64,000 bases of DNA from Nitzschia sp. DOCU1 (lineage: Eukaryota > Bacillariophyta > Bacillariophyceae > Bacillariales > Bacillariaceae), in NCBI GenBank assembly GCA_951394045.1, contig OX596000.1:620001-684000 (forward strand). The letters are read 5' to 3'. Each line of letters starts with the position of its first letter. The stretch's first letter is position 1. This document shows positions 21,352 through 33,200 of this stretch, piece by piece. The translations under genes were made by a program, and so were the position numbers. A model generated the notes under the pieces. That model was given only the letters and a program-made list of their open reading frames with translations. It did no database searches and was not told where the DNA came from.

Positions 21352-21951
21352 TTAGATTACACCAACTCTGTTAGCAACATCCAAGGCATCGTAATCCTTG
21401 CTCAGTCGCACATAGCTCTTCTTCAGTCCCCGCGGGGTAATCAAGGTATTGACCTTCTCGCATTCGATATTGTACAGATCCCGAACAGCCGCCTTGATTT
21501 GACGCTTGTTGGCCTTAATGTCGACAATGAAAACAAGCGTGTTGGAGTCTTCGATAAGCTTCATCGAAGACTCGGTCGTAAGAGGGTACTTGATGATCGA
21601 GTACTTGTCCAATCCCGACTTGGAAGGGGTGCTCTTCTTTTGGTACTTGGGCTTTCGGTCCAATTGAAGAGTCTTGGGCTTGTAGAAGTGAACCTTCGTG
21701 TGAATTCGGGTTCCCTTCTTGGAAATTCCCTTCTTCAAGGCTTTTGAAACTGCTGCTGCTTTTTTGCCTGATAGTATAAAAAGAAAAAAGGGGCCACAAC
21801 GTGAGCGACTGAGATCGCGAGAGCGGAAGCAAATTATCATCGAGGATTCTAATGTTGCTGGCACTACCACCACAAAATCTGGCTCCCGTTCATTCACTAC
21901 TGCCTATCCTACTTCCAAACTCTGCTAAAACGACAATGCCGTACCTGCCAT
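21352..21951 (-). CDS. RPL23A: 60S ribosomal protein uL23 (L23a), two exons
   Basis: Exon 1 is only 7 bases (21951-21945, ATGGCAG) and exon 2 runs 21767-21352; joined they give 140 residues starting [16 protein letters not shown]. The body is a typical eukaryotic uL23: a basic N-terminal tail, then [20 protein letters not shown], the beta-strand [19 protein letters not shown] and the [17 protein letters not shown] segment that contacts 28S rRNA near the tunnel exit. The family length matches. The 177-bp intron directly after the third codon region is common in ribosomal protein genes. The divergent neighbour is the DUF2214 plastid protein. Confidence 0.95.
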
Positions 21952-22317
21952 GGTTGCACTTCTTTATCAAAATACTGTTGAGCGGCGGATGCGTTGCCTT
22001 CAACCGAGAGTTCCAAGCTCATGGGCCATCGCCACCAAAAGGTTGTTGCGTGCGGGTGGCGAGCAAAACGGACGCCGGTCGCACGGTGTAGTAATAGGTA
22101 AACAGAACTTCGAACCATCCGACCAAAAAATAACAAGTCTCAGTACTGAAATAGGCCTGATGACTGGCGTCATCAAGGGTCGGCGGTTCTCGAAAGATAC
22201 ACTGATGATGTCAGAGATAGCAGAAAGCCTGCTGTGATACAGACGACCATGATGGGAAGCGATTGTCAATAGAGAGTCATATCTTTATCGTTTGATGCAA
22301 AAAGTCTACGCCGCAAA
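21952..22317. other. Divergent promoter region between uL23 and DUF2214 genes
   Basis: This 366-bp stretch separates two divergent starts. It contains the inverted repeat annotated at 22158-22175. Confidence 0.55.
22158..22175. promoter_or_regulatory. Inverted repeat TGATGAC-TGGC-GTCATCA
   Basis: Two perfect 7-base arms around a 4-base spacer form a dyad that resembles bZIP/CRE-type half-sites (TGAC/GTCA). It lies 143 bp before the DUF2214 start and about 205 bp before the uL23 start. The regulatory role is inference. Confidence 0.25.
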
Positions 22318-23178
22318 ATGAAATTATCTCTACCTCTGATCAGCTTGGTTGCTTTCCAATTGGTGTCTGTGGCTTCATGGGCACCGCAAACTGGTTGGCG
22401 TCGACCGGTCACATCCGCCGACAAGCCTCAGTCGCTTCGAGCACAAGCGGAAAAGGCGGTCCCTTCGTTTGATCCCCTGAATCTGGCTACTGCTACTAGT
22501 ACCAAAGACATCAGCCATGAAAGTGAACCGGCATTCGATCCAAAGGCTCTTTTGCTCGGGGCTGTAGCCCTCTCGACCCCTCAAATGGCAATGGCTGCGT
22601 CACCTGACGCTCTTCCTTCGGCCTTGGCAGCGTACGGGCACTACTTGTCGATTATTGTGATCGTCGCTTCCATCATGACAGAACGGTTGACTGTCAAGGC
22701 TGCCATGAGTATTGAAGAAGAGAAGCTCTTGGGTGTAGCGGACATAATGACGGGTGTAGCCGGAACGGCGTTGCTTGTGAGTGGCTATTACAGAGCTACA
22801 CAATATGGCAAGGGATGGGACTTTTATTCTCATGAACCCATATTTTGGCTAAAAATGACGTTTTTAGGTATCTTTGGCGCATTGAGTTTGTTCCCGACCA
22901 TTACCATTATCCAACGAACGGTGAAGATCCAGCAGACCGGATCCATTGAACCCATGTCCGAGGAGTTGGCGACTCGAATGCGAAAAATTCTCAATGCCGA
23001 ACTGACTGCCTTGGCAACGATTCCCTTGACGGCAACGCTCATGGCTAGAGGCGTGGGTTACATTAACGACTTTCCTACCGAAATTGTGGGGCCGGTGCTG
23101 TTTGGTTTGGTGACAGCGGGAGGAGTTTACAAGTACGTCAAAGATGCCATTACATGGAAAGAGCCAACAAGTATGTAA
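22318..23178 (+). CDS. DUF2214-type membrane protein, plastid targeted
   Basis: The 286-residue protein has a signal peptide (residues 1-19) ending VASW, an ASAF-like motif with Trp in place of Phe. A transit-type stretch follows, then GAVALSTPQMAMAAS near residue 80-95, which resembles a thylakoid-transfer signal or first helix. The conserved core begins AYGHYLSIIVIVASIMTERL; later GVADIMTGVAGTALLVSGYY and FWLKMTFLGIFGALSLFPT give four hydrophobic helices with the ER, D..G and K..PT landmarks of the DUF2214 family, common in cyanobacteria and algal plastids. A thylakoid or envelope membrane position is likely. The biochemical role is unknown. Single exon. Confidence 0.8.
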   Translation: MKLSLPLISLVAFQLVSVASWAPQTGWRRPVTSADKPQSLRAQAEKAVPSFDPLNLATATSTKDISHESEPAFDPKALLLGAVALSTPQMAMAASPDALPSALAAYGHYLSIIVIVASIMTERLTVKAAMSIEEEKLLGVADIMTGVAGTALLVSGYYRATQYGKGWDFYSHEPIFWLKMTFLGIFGALSLFPTITIIQRTVKIQQTGSIEPMSEELATRMRKILNAELTALATIPLTATLMARGVGYINDFPTEIVGPVLFGLVTAGGVYKYVKDAITWKEPTSM

Positions 23179-24100
23179 TAAAAGTACCGCATAGTATTGG
23201 TCCATCACCACGACGTACTAGTAGTATCTTTGACAAACTTTCTTTGAAGCTTTGGTGGTAGCCCCCTTGTCGCCGTGTCTCGATTCTGTAGCTACGTAAC
23301 AAGCGATCGATAACGATGAGACCGAACCAAAAATCCTACTATGCTATTTTCAAGAGAGAGATAGCTTTCCGGCTAGATCAGGTTACTGTGTCAAAAGTCT
23401 AGTTTGCTAGTCTACGATGGGATTCAGTCACGGCGGAAGTCACAAAAGTAGCGCATGGTTTATTGGCACGCAGCAAAACGCCCGGATCGACTCGATGGAT
23501 TATGTCGGGCATATGTTCGAATTACGAAAATCCCACATTACGTAAAATGAGTTCACTAAAGTCTTCGACCCGCTTTCATTTGTTCTGCCATGCCAGAGGA
23601 GCTTGCTCATTTGGTAGATTCAACGCACAGAAACTTTATGAAGGTGATTCATGCAAAGGGGAAGAACAGAACGACTCGAATGAATCTCTCGGGGCATATT
23701 GGTTCCAATTTTGGAAATGCTAGTAGCGCGTGGAAGGCGTCGAAGGCTGCCGCTGTTCTGTTGTGATGAGCGGCTGTGGTGACACCACCGAGGGCGGGGA
23801 GAAAAAGATGCTAATTGAAGCGAAAACGCCAGTAAAATCATTAGCGAAGCCTTACATGACTCGAATGATTTGTTGGGGCATATTATTTTTCGGATTTCGA
23901 AAATCCTACTGTACATGATGGCGCGTTGAATAAGTCCCATTAGAAGCGCTATTCTTGGTGATTGACAGACAACGATTGAGGAAGCGAACGGATGCAATTC
24001 TGCTCTGCCGCGAATTGTGTTGCAAAAGACGTTGAAACTGTGAGGCGACATTCCATTATTACTTGTGAAGATAGTCGATAGTCGAAACGCCTCATGAACG
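23179..24100. other. Intergenic region upstream of the ABC transporter
   Basis: About 920 bp holding the three-copy repeat and the ABC transporter promoter. An out-of-frame ATG lies seven bases before the chosen start at 24101. Confidence 0.5.
23466..23925 (+). repeat. Three degenerate direct repeats spaced 184-185 bp
   Basis: The block GACTCGA-TG..., followed by GGGCATAT and then a TT..GAAAATCC-like end, occurs with its GACTCGA at 23489, 23673 and 23858. The blocks are about 55 bp long and diverged, and the sequence between them is less alike. The spacing is close to one nucleosome repeat. Confidence 0.55.
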
Positions 24101-27100
24101 ATGAGCGACGAAGATAACATGAAAAAGGCGAAGAAGAGGACGTCCAAAAAGAACAGTACTGATGATAATGAGGAGGATGTGGATGTCAGCGAGTCATCGT
24201 CAACCGGCGGCGAGTCTGAAACTACAACTAAGGAACAGCCCATGGACATGCCTCTCGCAACGATCCGCGAAGTCTTTTCGTTCGCGGAAAGCCCCAAGAC
24301 CAGGATCTATCTAGGGCTCGGTCTCTTGGCCGCTGCGATTTCTGGCCTCGTCATGCCTGCGTCCATTCTTTACTTTTCTAAAATTATGGGGAATATCTCC
24401 GCGATTGCGCAGGAAGGTCTGGGGCCAGTACTGGACATTGTTTATGCGTTTATGATTCTTGGAGTTATATCCTTGGTTGTTGAGACCTTGGGGTGTAAGT
24501 GGAATAAGGGCAAAGTGGGTCAACCAGGATATATTACTTTGTTCTGACCATTCGCATTTTTTCAGCCGCATTTTTGGAAACTGCCGCGACCGACATGGCC
24601 ATGAATTTGAAGCGCAAATGGTTCGAAGCTGTGGTTCGACAAGATATGGCTTATTTTGATTTGCAGGATGTGTCGGGTACTGCTACTATTATTTCGACCA
24701 ACGGTGCCAAGTACAAAAGGGGGGTGTCGCATAAGTTGGCGTCAGGAATCCAGTTTGGAATGACCGTCGTTGCCGGTTTCGCTATCGCCTTTTATGCGAG
24801 TTGGCAGGTCACGTTGGTCGTTTTGGCTACCGTCCCCGTGATGGCATTTTCCAGTGGATGGGTGTTAAAGCTCAATCAATCAAAGACGGCACGCGACAAT
24901 GCTAGCTACTCTCAGGCGGGTGCTATTGTCTATCAAGCTGCTGCTAACATCCGAACGATTCTGGCCCTCAATGCAGCTCCTGAATTAATTGCAAGATTCG
25001 AAGCGGCGACGAAAAAGGCTTATGATGGTGCCGTTTCGCAACTCCTGTGGTTGGGTTTGTCCAATGGAGCGCTTCTGAGTAGTTTTTTCCTCGCCTATGT
25101 GGTGGTAGTGGGATATGGATCGTATCTGCTATATGGTGCAGTGAGGGACACTGGTTGTGATCCTTCGGGTGCAATTACTGGGGTTGAGCCTTGTAATCCT
25201 TCAGGAGGGGATGTGTTTTTGGCTCTTATGAGTGTCATTTTTTCGGGAGCTACCATTCCTCAAATCAGCGCTGCAATGGAAGCCCTTGTCGAAAGTCGAG
25301 CGGCGTGTTTCCCAGCCTTGTTGGCGATGAGTCGCAGGTCCGACACGGGGGATGAAACAGTTGATGTTGAGAATGCGGAACGCAGTGAAGCGCTGCAACG
25401 ACGTTCTTCCATCAAGAATCTTCCAAAGTATGCCATTGATGTCTCGTCGCCATTTGGCCTGAAACCCAAAAAGGTTGTTGGTACTATCGAGTTCAAAAAT
25501 GTGTCATTTCACTACCCCACTCGAACTGAAGTTCAGGTATTTGACGGGTTCAATTTGAAGATCAAAGCAGGAAAGACGGTGGCGCTTGTGGGTCCGTCGG
25601 GAAGTGGAAAATCGACCACTGTTCAGCTCATTGAGCGGTTTTATGATCCGACCTTTGGCACTGTTACATTGGATGGAGTTGACCTTCGTGAATTGAATGT
25701 ATCTTGGTTACGTCAACATATTGGTTTAGTCAGTCAAGAGCCTGCACTCTTCGCAACCACCATAAGGGAAAACATCAGAATTGCCAAGCCGGATGCCACC
25801 GACGCGGAAGTTGAGGACGCAGCTCGCCGCGCCAATGCTCATGACTTTATTTCAACGTTGCAGCTTGGATATGACACTCACGCTGGAGACAAGGGTGCCC
25901 AGCTTTCCGGTGGTCAAAAGCAGCGGATCGCCATTGCTAGAACCCTCATCACGGATCCCAAGATCATTTTGTTGGATGAAGCTACAAGGTAAGGAACGTC
26001 ATAGTAATGATAAGAGGTTCTGATTCCGTTACGACACTTACCCCTTACGTCCATCCGCTTCAGTGCCCTGGACTCTGAGAGTGAGGCCATTGTTCAGGAA
26101 GCCTTGGATGCCATCATGGCTAAAGGAGATGCTACAGTTGTTGTCATTGCCCATCGTTTATCTACCATCAAGAATGCTGACATGATTGCCGTCGTAGAAA
26201 ACGGAAAGGTACAGGAAACAGGTACCCACGAGGAGCTTATCGCAAAGCAGGGAAAATACTACGACTTGGTGGAAGCTCAGAAAGGAAGGGTTGGCCGTTC
26301 AAAATCGACGGTTTCCGTTGCTACAGACACGGAGAGCGTGGATAGCAACGCTCCTTCTCGTAGTAACAGCGAGCTCGACCTTTCCAGCTTGGCGCTTGAT
26401 GTCGGGCAAGAGAAGGCGAGAGATCGTGGTCCTGTCATTGACATTCGTCATGTTCACTTCACATATCCGTCCCGACCGGAAAGCAAGATTTTCCGTGGTT
26501 TAAATTTAGAAGTGGGCGAGGGCGAAACACTGGCGATCGTCGGTCCCTCTGGACAAGGAAAGGTACGACAGATGTGTCCTCGAATCGATGCCATGATAAA
26601 CTATGTTTCTTACATTCTTTCGTTGCGATTCTAAAGTCGACTATCATTCAACTGATCGAGGAGTTCTACCGCCCTAGCAAGGGAAAGATTAAGTACAACG
26701 GTGACAATATCAAGGACTTGAATGTGCGATGGTACCGCAACGAGTAAGTCTGATGCGCGCCTTGAATTTCTTGGTACAAATACAGCCTTCTTACTTTTAT
26801 CGTTTCACTAGGCTTGGACTAGTCAGTCAGGAACCTACGCTTTTTGACGGGACAGTTGCCGAGAATATCAAGTTTGGAATGCCCGAAGCCACTCAGGAAG
26901 AAATCGAAGGGGCGGCAAAGAAGGCAAACGCCCACAACTTCATCGTAAAATTCCCAGAAGGCTACAACACCCCTGTTGGAAGTGCATCGTCTTCGCAAAT
27001 CAGCGGTGGACAAAAGCAACGCATTGCGGTAAGTGTGCTGCTGAGCCACATATCGATTCCGTTGCGCCTCGTTCTCATCGATTCATCTCCTTTTTCAGAT

Positions 27101-29131
27101 TGCTCGAGCTCTGTTACGAAAGCCCAAAGTTTTGCTTCTCGACGAGTAAGTGGATTTGAGATATTTGGAGGCCCTCTGTAAATTGTGTAACTCATCGGCC
27201 ACCTCTTCATTCTTCAGGGCAACGAGCGCTTTGGACAGCGAGTCGGAGAAAATCGTGCAGGAGGCGCTGGACAAAATCATGGCGGATAAAAGCCTCATCA
27301 CAATTGTCATTGCACACCGCCTCTCTACGATTCGTGGTGCGAATAAAATTGCCCTTGTCGAACATGGTAAAGTGAAAGAAGTTGGCACCTATGAGGAGCT
27401 CATGGCAAAGCCAAACGGTCACTATAGGCGACTCGAATCCCTCCAAACACTTGAAGAAGGAGTCGATCGCAGGTCCATATTGAGTTCGAAGTCGATCTAT
27501 GAAACGATTGATGAGGTTGGTAAGAAGAGTGCTAAGAAGAAGAAAAAGAAGGGTGAGAAGAGTTCTAAAGAGAAGAAGAACAAGGATGGGAAAAAGAAAA
27601 GGAAGAAGGTCAAGCAAGAGGACGTGGACAAGAAGCCAGTTGAAGAGAACATTGACAAGGAAGAGGCCAAGCGTATCGCGGTAAGTGAACTGACCCTCGT
27701 CGGGTTATAGCCCTTGTTTTGCTGTTTATTCGCTCACGCATTTGTTCTTTCAGATTGCCAACCGACGCAAGGCGAAAGGGCTTGCCAAAGAAGAAGGTTA
27801 TCTTTTTGCCATTGGTAGCATCGGAGCGTTACTTAATGGTATTGTGTGAGTAGAGATCTTTGTGGGTCCGTCTGTCTTATGTTTGTTTGCTTCCGGCTTC
27901 TCACGCATGATCACCACGGACAGTTTCCCGGGACAAGGTTTTGTCTTTGCCTACTTGATTGGTAAGTTGTTATGCTTTTGATCGAGCCACTAAAACTGGG
28001 ATGTTGAACCAACCCCTTGTTGTCCACACAGACGTCTTCTACCAGTACACTTTGCCTTGCGCAGATGGTGTGTCAGTCCCTAATGGGTTTCCGACATGTC
28101 AGGATTACTGGGATTCTCTCGCAGATAATATGCGAGAATTGTCATTCCAGACCATGTATATCCTTATTGGTTTGATTACCTGTTCTATGGCTGGATCCGT
28201 CATCATGTACAAGTCATTCGGAATAGCGACGGAGCGAATAAACAAGCGAGTTCGGGACAAGACCTTCCGTGCTCTGGTTCGACAAGAAGTAGCATGGTAT
28301 GACGTCCGCTCGGTCGGACAGATTACTTCTCAGTTGTCCGATGATGCCGCAATGATACATTCCTTTTCTGGCGAACCAATCCGAACAATGGTGATGACAG
28401 TTGCTAGTGTTGGTGCTGGTTTGATCGCGAGTTTTTATTTCATGTGGGAGGTGAGTCGTTGAATAGATCAAGGGGGGGCAAATGTGCGAGAGGCTCATTA
28501 AAACGTTTTTGCGCTTTGGCAGTTTGCCTTTGTTGCACTAGGTATTCTCCCTTTCATGGCATTTGGCAGGTTTATGCAAAGGGCTCACATGTTCGGTTCA
28601 GACGAGGGTGACATTGAAAAGTCTGCTGCCGCAAGTCCCGAGGGCGCAGTTGTCATTGAAACTTTTGTGAATATTCGAATCGTTGCCTCCCTCTGCATGG
28701 AAGACGAGAGAGTACAATGTTACACAAAGGCTCTGGAAGCAGACAATAAGGAAGGTTTCTGCCGGCATGCCATATCGGGAACCGGCCGAGGTCTGGGGTC
28801 CTTCTTTCAGATGTGGGGTAAGGCACAGAAACCGGTGGGGTATCGTAGTGGAACTTATATTCTAACCATCCCCTTCCTTCAACCTCTACCAGGATATGCC
28901 TTGATGTTCTATTTTGGAGGTTGGCTTCTACTCAATCGGGACTACGACATGCGAGAATTTCTCATTTCACTCTTTGGTTTGATGCTTTCGTTGACTGGAT
29001 TGGCCGCGGCCATGGCTGGTCTCACGGATGCCGACGCTGCAACAGCTGCTGCAGGTCGCATCTTCGACTTGATTGAACGTAAGAGTGAGATCGATCCTCT
29101 TAGCGAGGAAGGGAAAAGGCCGAATTACTAG
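24101..29131 (+). CDS. Full-size ABCB-type ABC transporter with domain order TMD-NBD-NBD-TMD
   Basis: Twelve exons join in frame to 1410 residues: 24101-24494, 24566-25988, 26064-26562, 26637-26743, 26812-27028, 27099-27145, 27218-27680, 27754-27845, 27924-27961, 28032-28450, 28523-28817, 28893-29131. An acidic/basic head is followed by a first six-helix domain (about 65-400). NBD1 (about 440-690) has [17 protein letters not shown] and [15 protein letters not shown]2 (about 730-995) has [30 protein letters not shown] and AHRLSTI. A Lys-rich linker (about 1000-1045) leads to a second six-helix domain (1050-1400), and the protein stops there. The normal order is TMD-NBD-TMD-NBD. Both ATP sites look competent. 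It probably exports lipids or amphipathic compounds; substrate and membrane are unknown. Confidence 0.9.
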
Positions 29132-29623
29132 GAAAACCAATTACGATCACTCGCAAATGTGGGTCGTCATTGAAAATCCACTTCGATTCGAGATGCACAG
29201 GTGAATGGTATATCTGACGCTATTCTAGAGATGAATATTGCAATACAGACAAAGTAGCCTGGCACTAACTGTGTAATAGTGGAGGAGGGATCTTCGTTGT
29301 TTGCGTCGGCTTCACCATAGTATTACTCCATAGTTTGTGCGGTGAGCGGACGGACGACGGCAAGGTACGCGTCTGCAACCGCGAACATTGGCGGACAGAT
29401 ATGATCCCTCCTCCGTGAATGCGAGTCACGAGTTTTCCTACACGTCATTCGCACCTCTTCATCGCGACACGCTGATGTAATCTTGCCGCCATGGCATCTT
29501 CGACACGTTTTGGTGTTGTTGTCAACGAGAGAGTCAGGAGCAAGGACTTAGCAACAATCCAGTCGATGCGCTTCATATTGAACCCATAGATTGATAGCAA
29601 GCGAAAATTCACAATCATTCAGT
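29132..29623. other. Intergenic, no gene seen
   Basis: About 490 bp between the transporter's stop and the next gene; no feature recognised. Confidence 0.5.
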
Positions 29624-30205
29624 ATGATGTCGTCGAGGGTCCTTTCTGTTTGCCTGGTTTTGGTGATTGCCGCCAATCAGTCACTTGCCTTTATGCTTGG
29701 CATGCAGCAACAAGTGTCATCGAAGATTCGTGCAGGGACTTCGGAACTACATATTGGCAATCTCTTCGGTGGCATGTTCGGGCAAGAATCGACGAATGGA
29801 CCCAAGACAGTAGTTGATCTGCCCGCGACAAAAGTCAAAATTGGGCCGCTCAAGTTCTTTCTCCAAATCTACTTGGTGGGAGAGCAGAACAAGCCCGTCA
29901 AGGGATCATGGGCATTGAACACCAATGAAGAAAATGGATCATTGGATATGTACTACAAGGACGGAACTGGAATGTTCTCCATTGGTATGAAAGAGAACAG
30001 CATCCAAGTCAATCGATATGGACAACGACCGTCACTGGCGTACTTGCTTCAGGAAAGTGTGATGCTACACGGCGTGCTCGACGAGCTAAATCAAATTGCC
30101 TTTGAAGTGGAAGATATAGAAAAAGAGAAGCGTCTCTTACAGCTGATGGATGACAATGCGATTTCAAAAGCACGGGAGACCCTACCAGCAAGAAAAGAGG
30201 CCTGA
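29624..30205 (+). CDS. Small plastid-type protein, paralog A
   Basis: The 193-residue protein starts at the ATG at 29624 (MMSSRVLSVC). The leader ends SLAFMLG, an ASAF-like motif with the required Phe, so plastid import is likely. The mature part contains KIGPLKFFLQIYLVGEQN, SLDMYYKDGTGMFSIGM, and LAYLLQESVMLHGVLDELNQ. The gene at 36831-37561 shares all three segments in the same order (LRLFLMFYCMGMQN, EMYYRDASAMLSVEL, TSYLMQESVIVQGILDELHQ). I do not recognise a named family. Single exon, whereas the paralog has one intron. Its 3' end lies 66 bp from the end of the convergent FG-repeat gene. Confidence 0.75.
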   Translation: MMSSRVLSVCLVLVIAANQSLAFMLGMQQQVSSKIRAGTSELHIGNLFGGMFGQESTNGPKTVVDLPATKVKIGPLKFFLQIYLVGEQNKPVKGSWALNTNEENGSLDMYYKDGTGMFSIGMKENSIQVNRYGQRPSLAYLLQESVMLHGVLDELNQIAFEVEDIEKEKRLLQLMDDNAISKARETLPARKEA

Positions 30206-30271
30206 AGGAAAACAAAATAATTGCATAGCTACGAGGATAGGTTTCTTCCAACAACTCGTGTCGGGATAAAT

Positions 30272-33200
30272 TTATCGATATACTGGTTCATCGGAATCCC
30301 ATCCTTCACCATTCCTGGCGCGGCGACGACCCCCGGGTGCGTCCCTACCCCGCCGGTCATCGTTTGTGTCCCACACTTCACTCCGTCGACTACTACGTCG
30401 GTATCTCGAATCGTCTGGGTCCCACTCTTCAACTTCTTCTTCTCGGCGACGGTATTCGTCCTCAGTCAAATCAGCAAAAGCACTAAGCTGGACTCGACCG
30501 TCCCAAGACCTCGAGAACTTTTCGGCTTGATACAAATTGTCGGCAAAGATGTCAAATCGCGCCTCTGCTGGACGCTTCGCGTAGAACCTGCACCATTTCT
30601 TATATAGTTTCCATACTCGTTCCCTTTCCTCCCTGGCATTGCCTTTGCGTCCTTCGTTTTTATATCCGAACGAATTCTCGTCGGTTTCGAATTTCTTCTT
30701 GCGTGACTTCTCTTGCTCCGCCCAGCGTTTAGCCTCCTCGTACCTTTGCTTGGACGCAAGGACATCTTCGCCAGCCATGCGCATAGAGGAGCCAGAGTAG
30801 GAGGAACCAGAGTTGCGATTATTGCTCCCTCCCAGCTTCTCCAGTTCTCGCTTCTTGGCGTCGATATCTTCCTGAAGTCGTTTGAGTACCTCTTCTGCTT
30901 CGCCCTTCAAAAACGCCTCTTCAATCTCGCGCCTTCTCTTTTCTTCTTCTTCGAGCCGCCGTAGGCGCTCTTGCTGCCATTCATCGTCGCCTCCGCCAAA
31001 TGTTCCTCGTAAACTATCCTTTCTTGGGTCTCTGTTCTTTTCGTTGTTGCCATTCTGGCCGTTGGCCGTATTGAGTTGGCCTCCTCGTATGGAATTAAAA
31101 CCACCTTGGCTGGGATTACCAAAGGATCCATTATTCGAAGTGGTTGACGTTCCAAAGCCGCTGTTTTGGCCACCAAATCCAGAAGAAGCACCATTTCGTT
31201 GGTTTTGTCCGGAGGATCCACTGCTTCCCCAATTGGAACCAGTCCCGGATCCAAAGCTACTTTGTCCAGTACCAGTAGATCCAAATGATGACGTAGAGGT
31301 TTGTCCTGAAGATCCGAAAGATGTCGTGGAGGTGGACCCACGTCCCGATCCGAATCCGCTTGTTCCGGTAGTTCCTTGCGAAGATCGACCGAATTGATCA
31401 TTGCTGGAGCCTGAGTTTCCAGAGCCTGAGAATCCTCCAGATCGAGACGGAGCTCCAATCGAACCGGCCTGGCTGAGTGGGACTCCCGATGCAAACGTTG
31501 GCTGCGCCGACGACCCATATCTTGTGGTCTGCCCTTGAGCAGTCGCACCCTGGCGGCGTGCCATTTGCTCATCTCTTGCTCGTAGCTGCTGTTCTTGTGC
31601 CGCCTTTACGCGAAATTCGAGCTCTGCTTTACGCTTGGCAAGAGCCTCTTCTCGGATGCGGGCTGCCTCTTCACTCTTTCGCATGCTGAATTCCCTGGCG
31701 AGGGCCCGCTTTTGCTCCTCCTGTTGTCGACGAGCTTCAATCTCCGCTTTCCGTTGAGCCTCTTTCTCCATTCTCCGCTGACTATCTTCTTGTGCCTTCA
31801 AGACTGCAAGTCTCCTAGCTTCCTCGGCCTTTTGTTTGGCTGCCATTACCCTTTGCGCTTCCTCTGCACTTTGTTGAGCCACAAATCCCTGTGCAATTTG
31901 CCTCATCGTCGCATCTTGAAGAGATCGTTGTTGAGATCTGGAATCGAACCCTCCTGTACCGACTGTAAAGTCTTGAGGCCGGCTACCGGCTGCAAAGCCG
32001 GAGGGTGAATTGCTGCCAAATCCCGACCCTGTACCGCCAAATCCGCCACTGCTCCCACCAAAAGTGTTGGCCGAACTCATTGTCGACGATCTCCCAAAAC
32101 CACCAGCGGACGGCGAGGGCATATTCGACATACCACCTGCGCCGGCCCCAAACGAAGAAAAACCGGCGCCTCCAGCGTTGGGGCCAGACTGCTGCCCGGC
32201 CCCAAGCGACGAGAAACCAGCGCCACCAGCATTTGGGCCTGACATCTGACCCGCGCCTAAGGAAGAAAAACCGGCGCCTCCAGCATTGGGACCAGACTGT
32301 TGGCCGGCTCCAAACGACGAGAAACCAGCGCCACCGGCACCAGTACCTGACCTCTGGCCCGAAGAAAATCCTGCATTCGGACCAGACTGCTGGCCGGCTC
32401 CAAACGACGAGAAACCAGCGCCACCAGCATTTGGGCCTGACGTCTGACTCGCGCCGAAAGAAGAAAATCCTGCACCTCCAGCATTCGGACCAGACTGCTG
32501 GCCGAAACCAGCGCCGCCGACACCGGTAGCTGACCTCTGGCCAGAAGAAAATCCGGCTCCTCCAGCACTGGGACCAGACGGTTGGCCGGCCCCAAACGAC
32601 GAGAAACCAGCGCCACCAGCATTTGGGCCTGACGTCTGACCCGCGCCGAAAGAAGAAAATCCTGCACCTCCAGCATTCGGACCAGACTGCTGGCCGGCTC
32701 CAAACGACGAGAAACCAGCGCCAACAGCATTTGGGCCTGACGTCTGACCCGCGCCGAAAGAAGAAAAGCCGGCGCCTCCAGCATTTGGACCAGACTGTTG
32801 GCCGGCTCCAAAAGACGAGAAGCCAGCGCCTCCAGCATTTGGGCCCGATTGCTGGCTTCCCTGGCCCTTGGCAAACGATCCAAACGAGTTGGACGATGAG
32901 CTACCGCCCATGCCAGCACCTGCCCCAAACGACGAGAAACCAGCACCTCCAGTATTGGGGCCCGATGGCTGGCTTCCTTGGCTCTTGGTAAACGATCCAA
33001 ACGAGTTGGACGACGAGCTACCGCCCATGCCCACACCTGCCCCAAACGACGAGAAACCAGCTCCTCCTGCATTGGGGCTTGACTGCTGGTTTCCCTGGCC
33101 CTTGGCAAACGATCCAAACGAGTTGGATCCTGGGGCGCTGTTACTGCTTCCAAAAGACCCAGACCCAAAAGAACTTGAAGACGTGCCGCCTGGGGAGTTG

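Noticed and set aside
24000..24297. Minus-strand frame of 225 codons ending opposite the ABC transporter exon 1
   Set aside because: It is the antisense of exon 1 and the repeat region, with no recognisable protein features.
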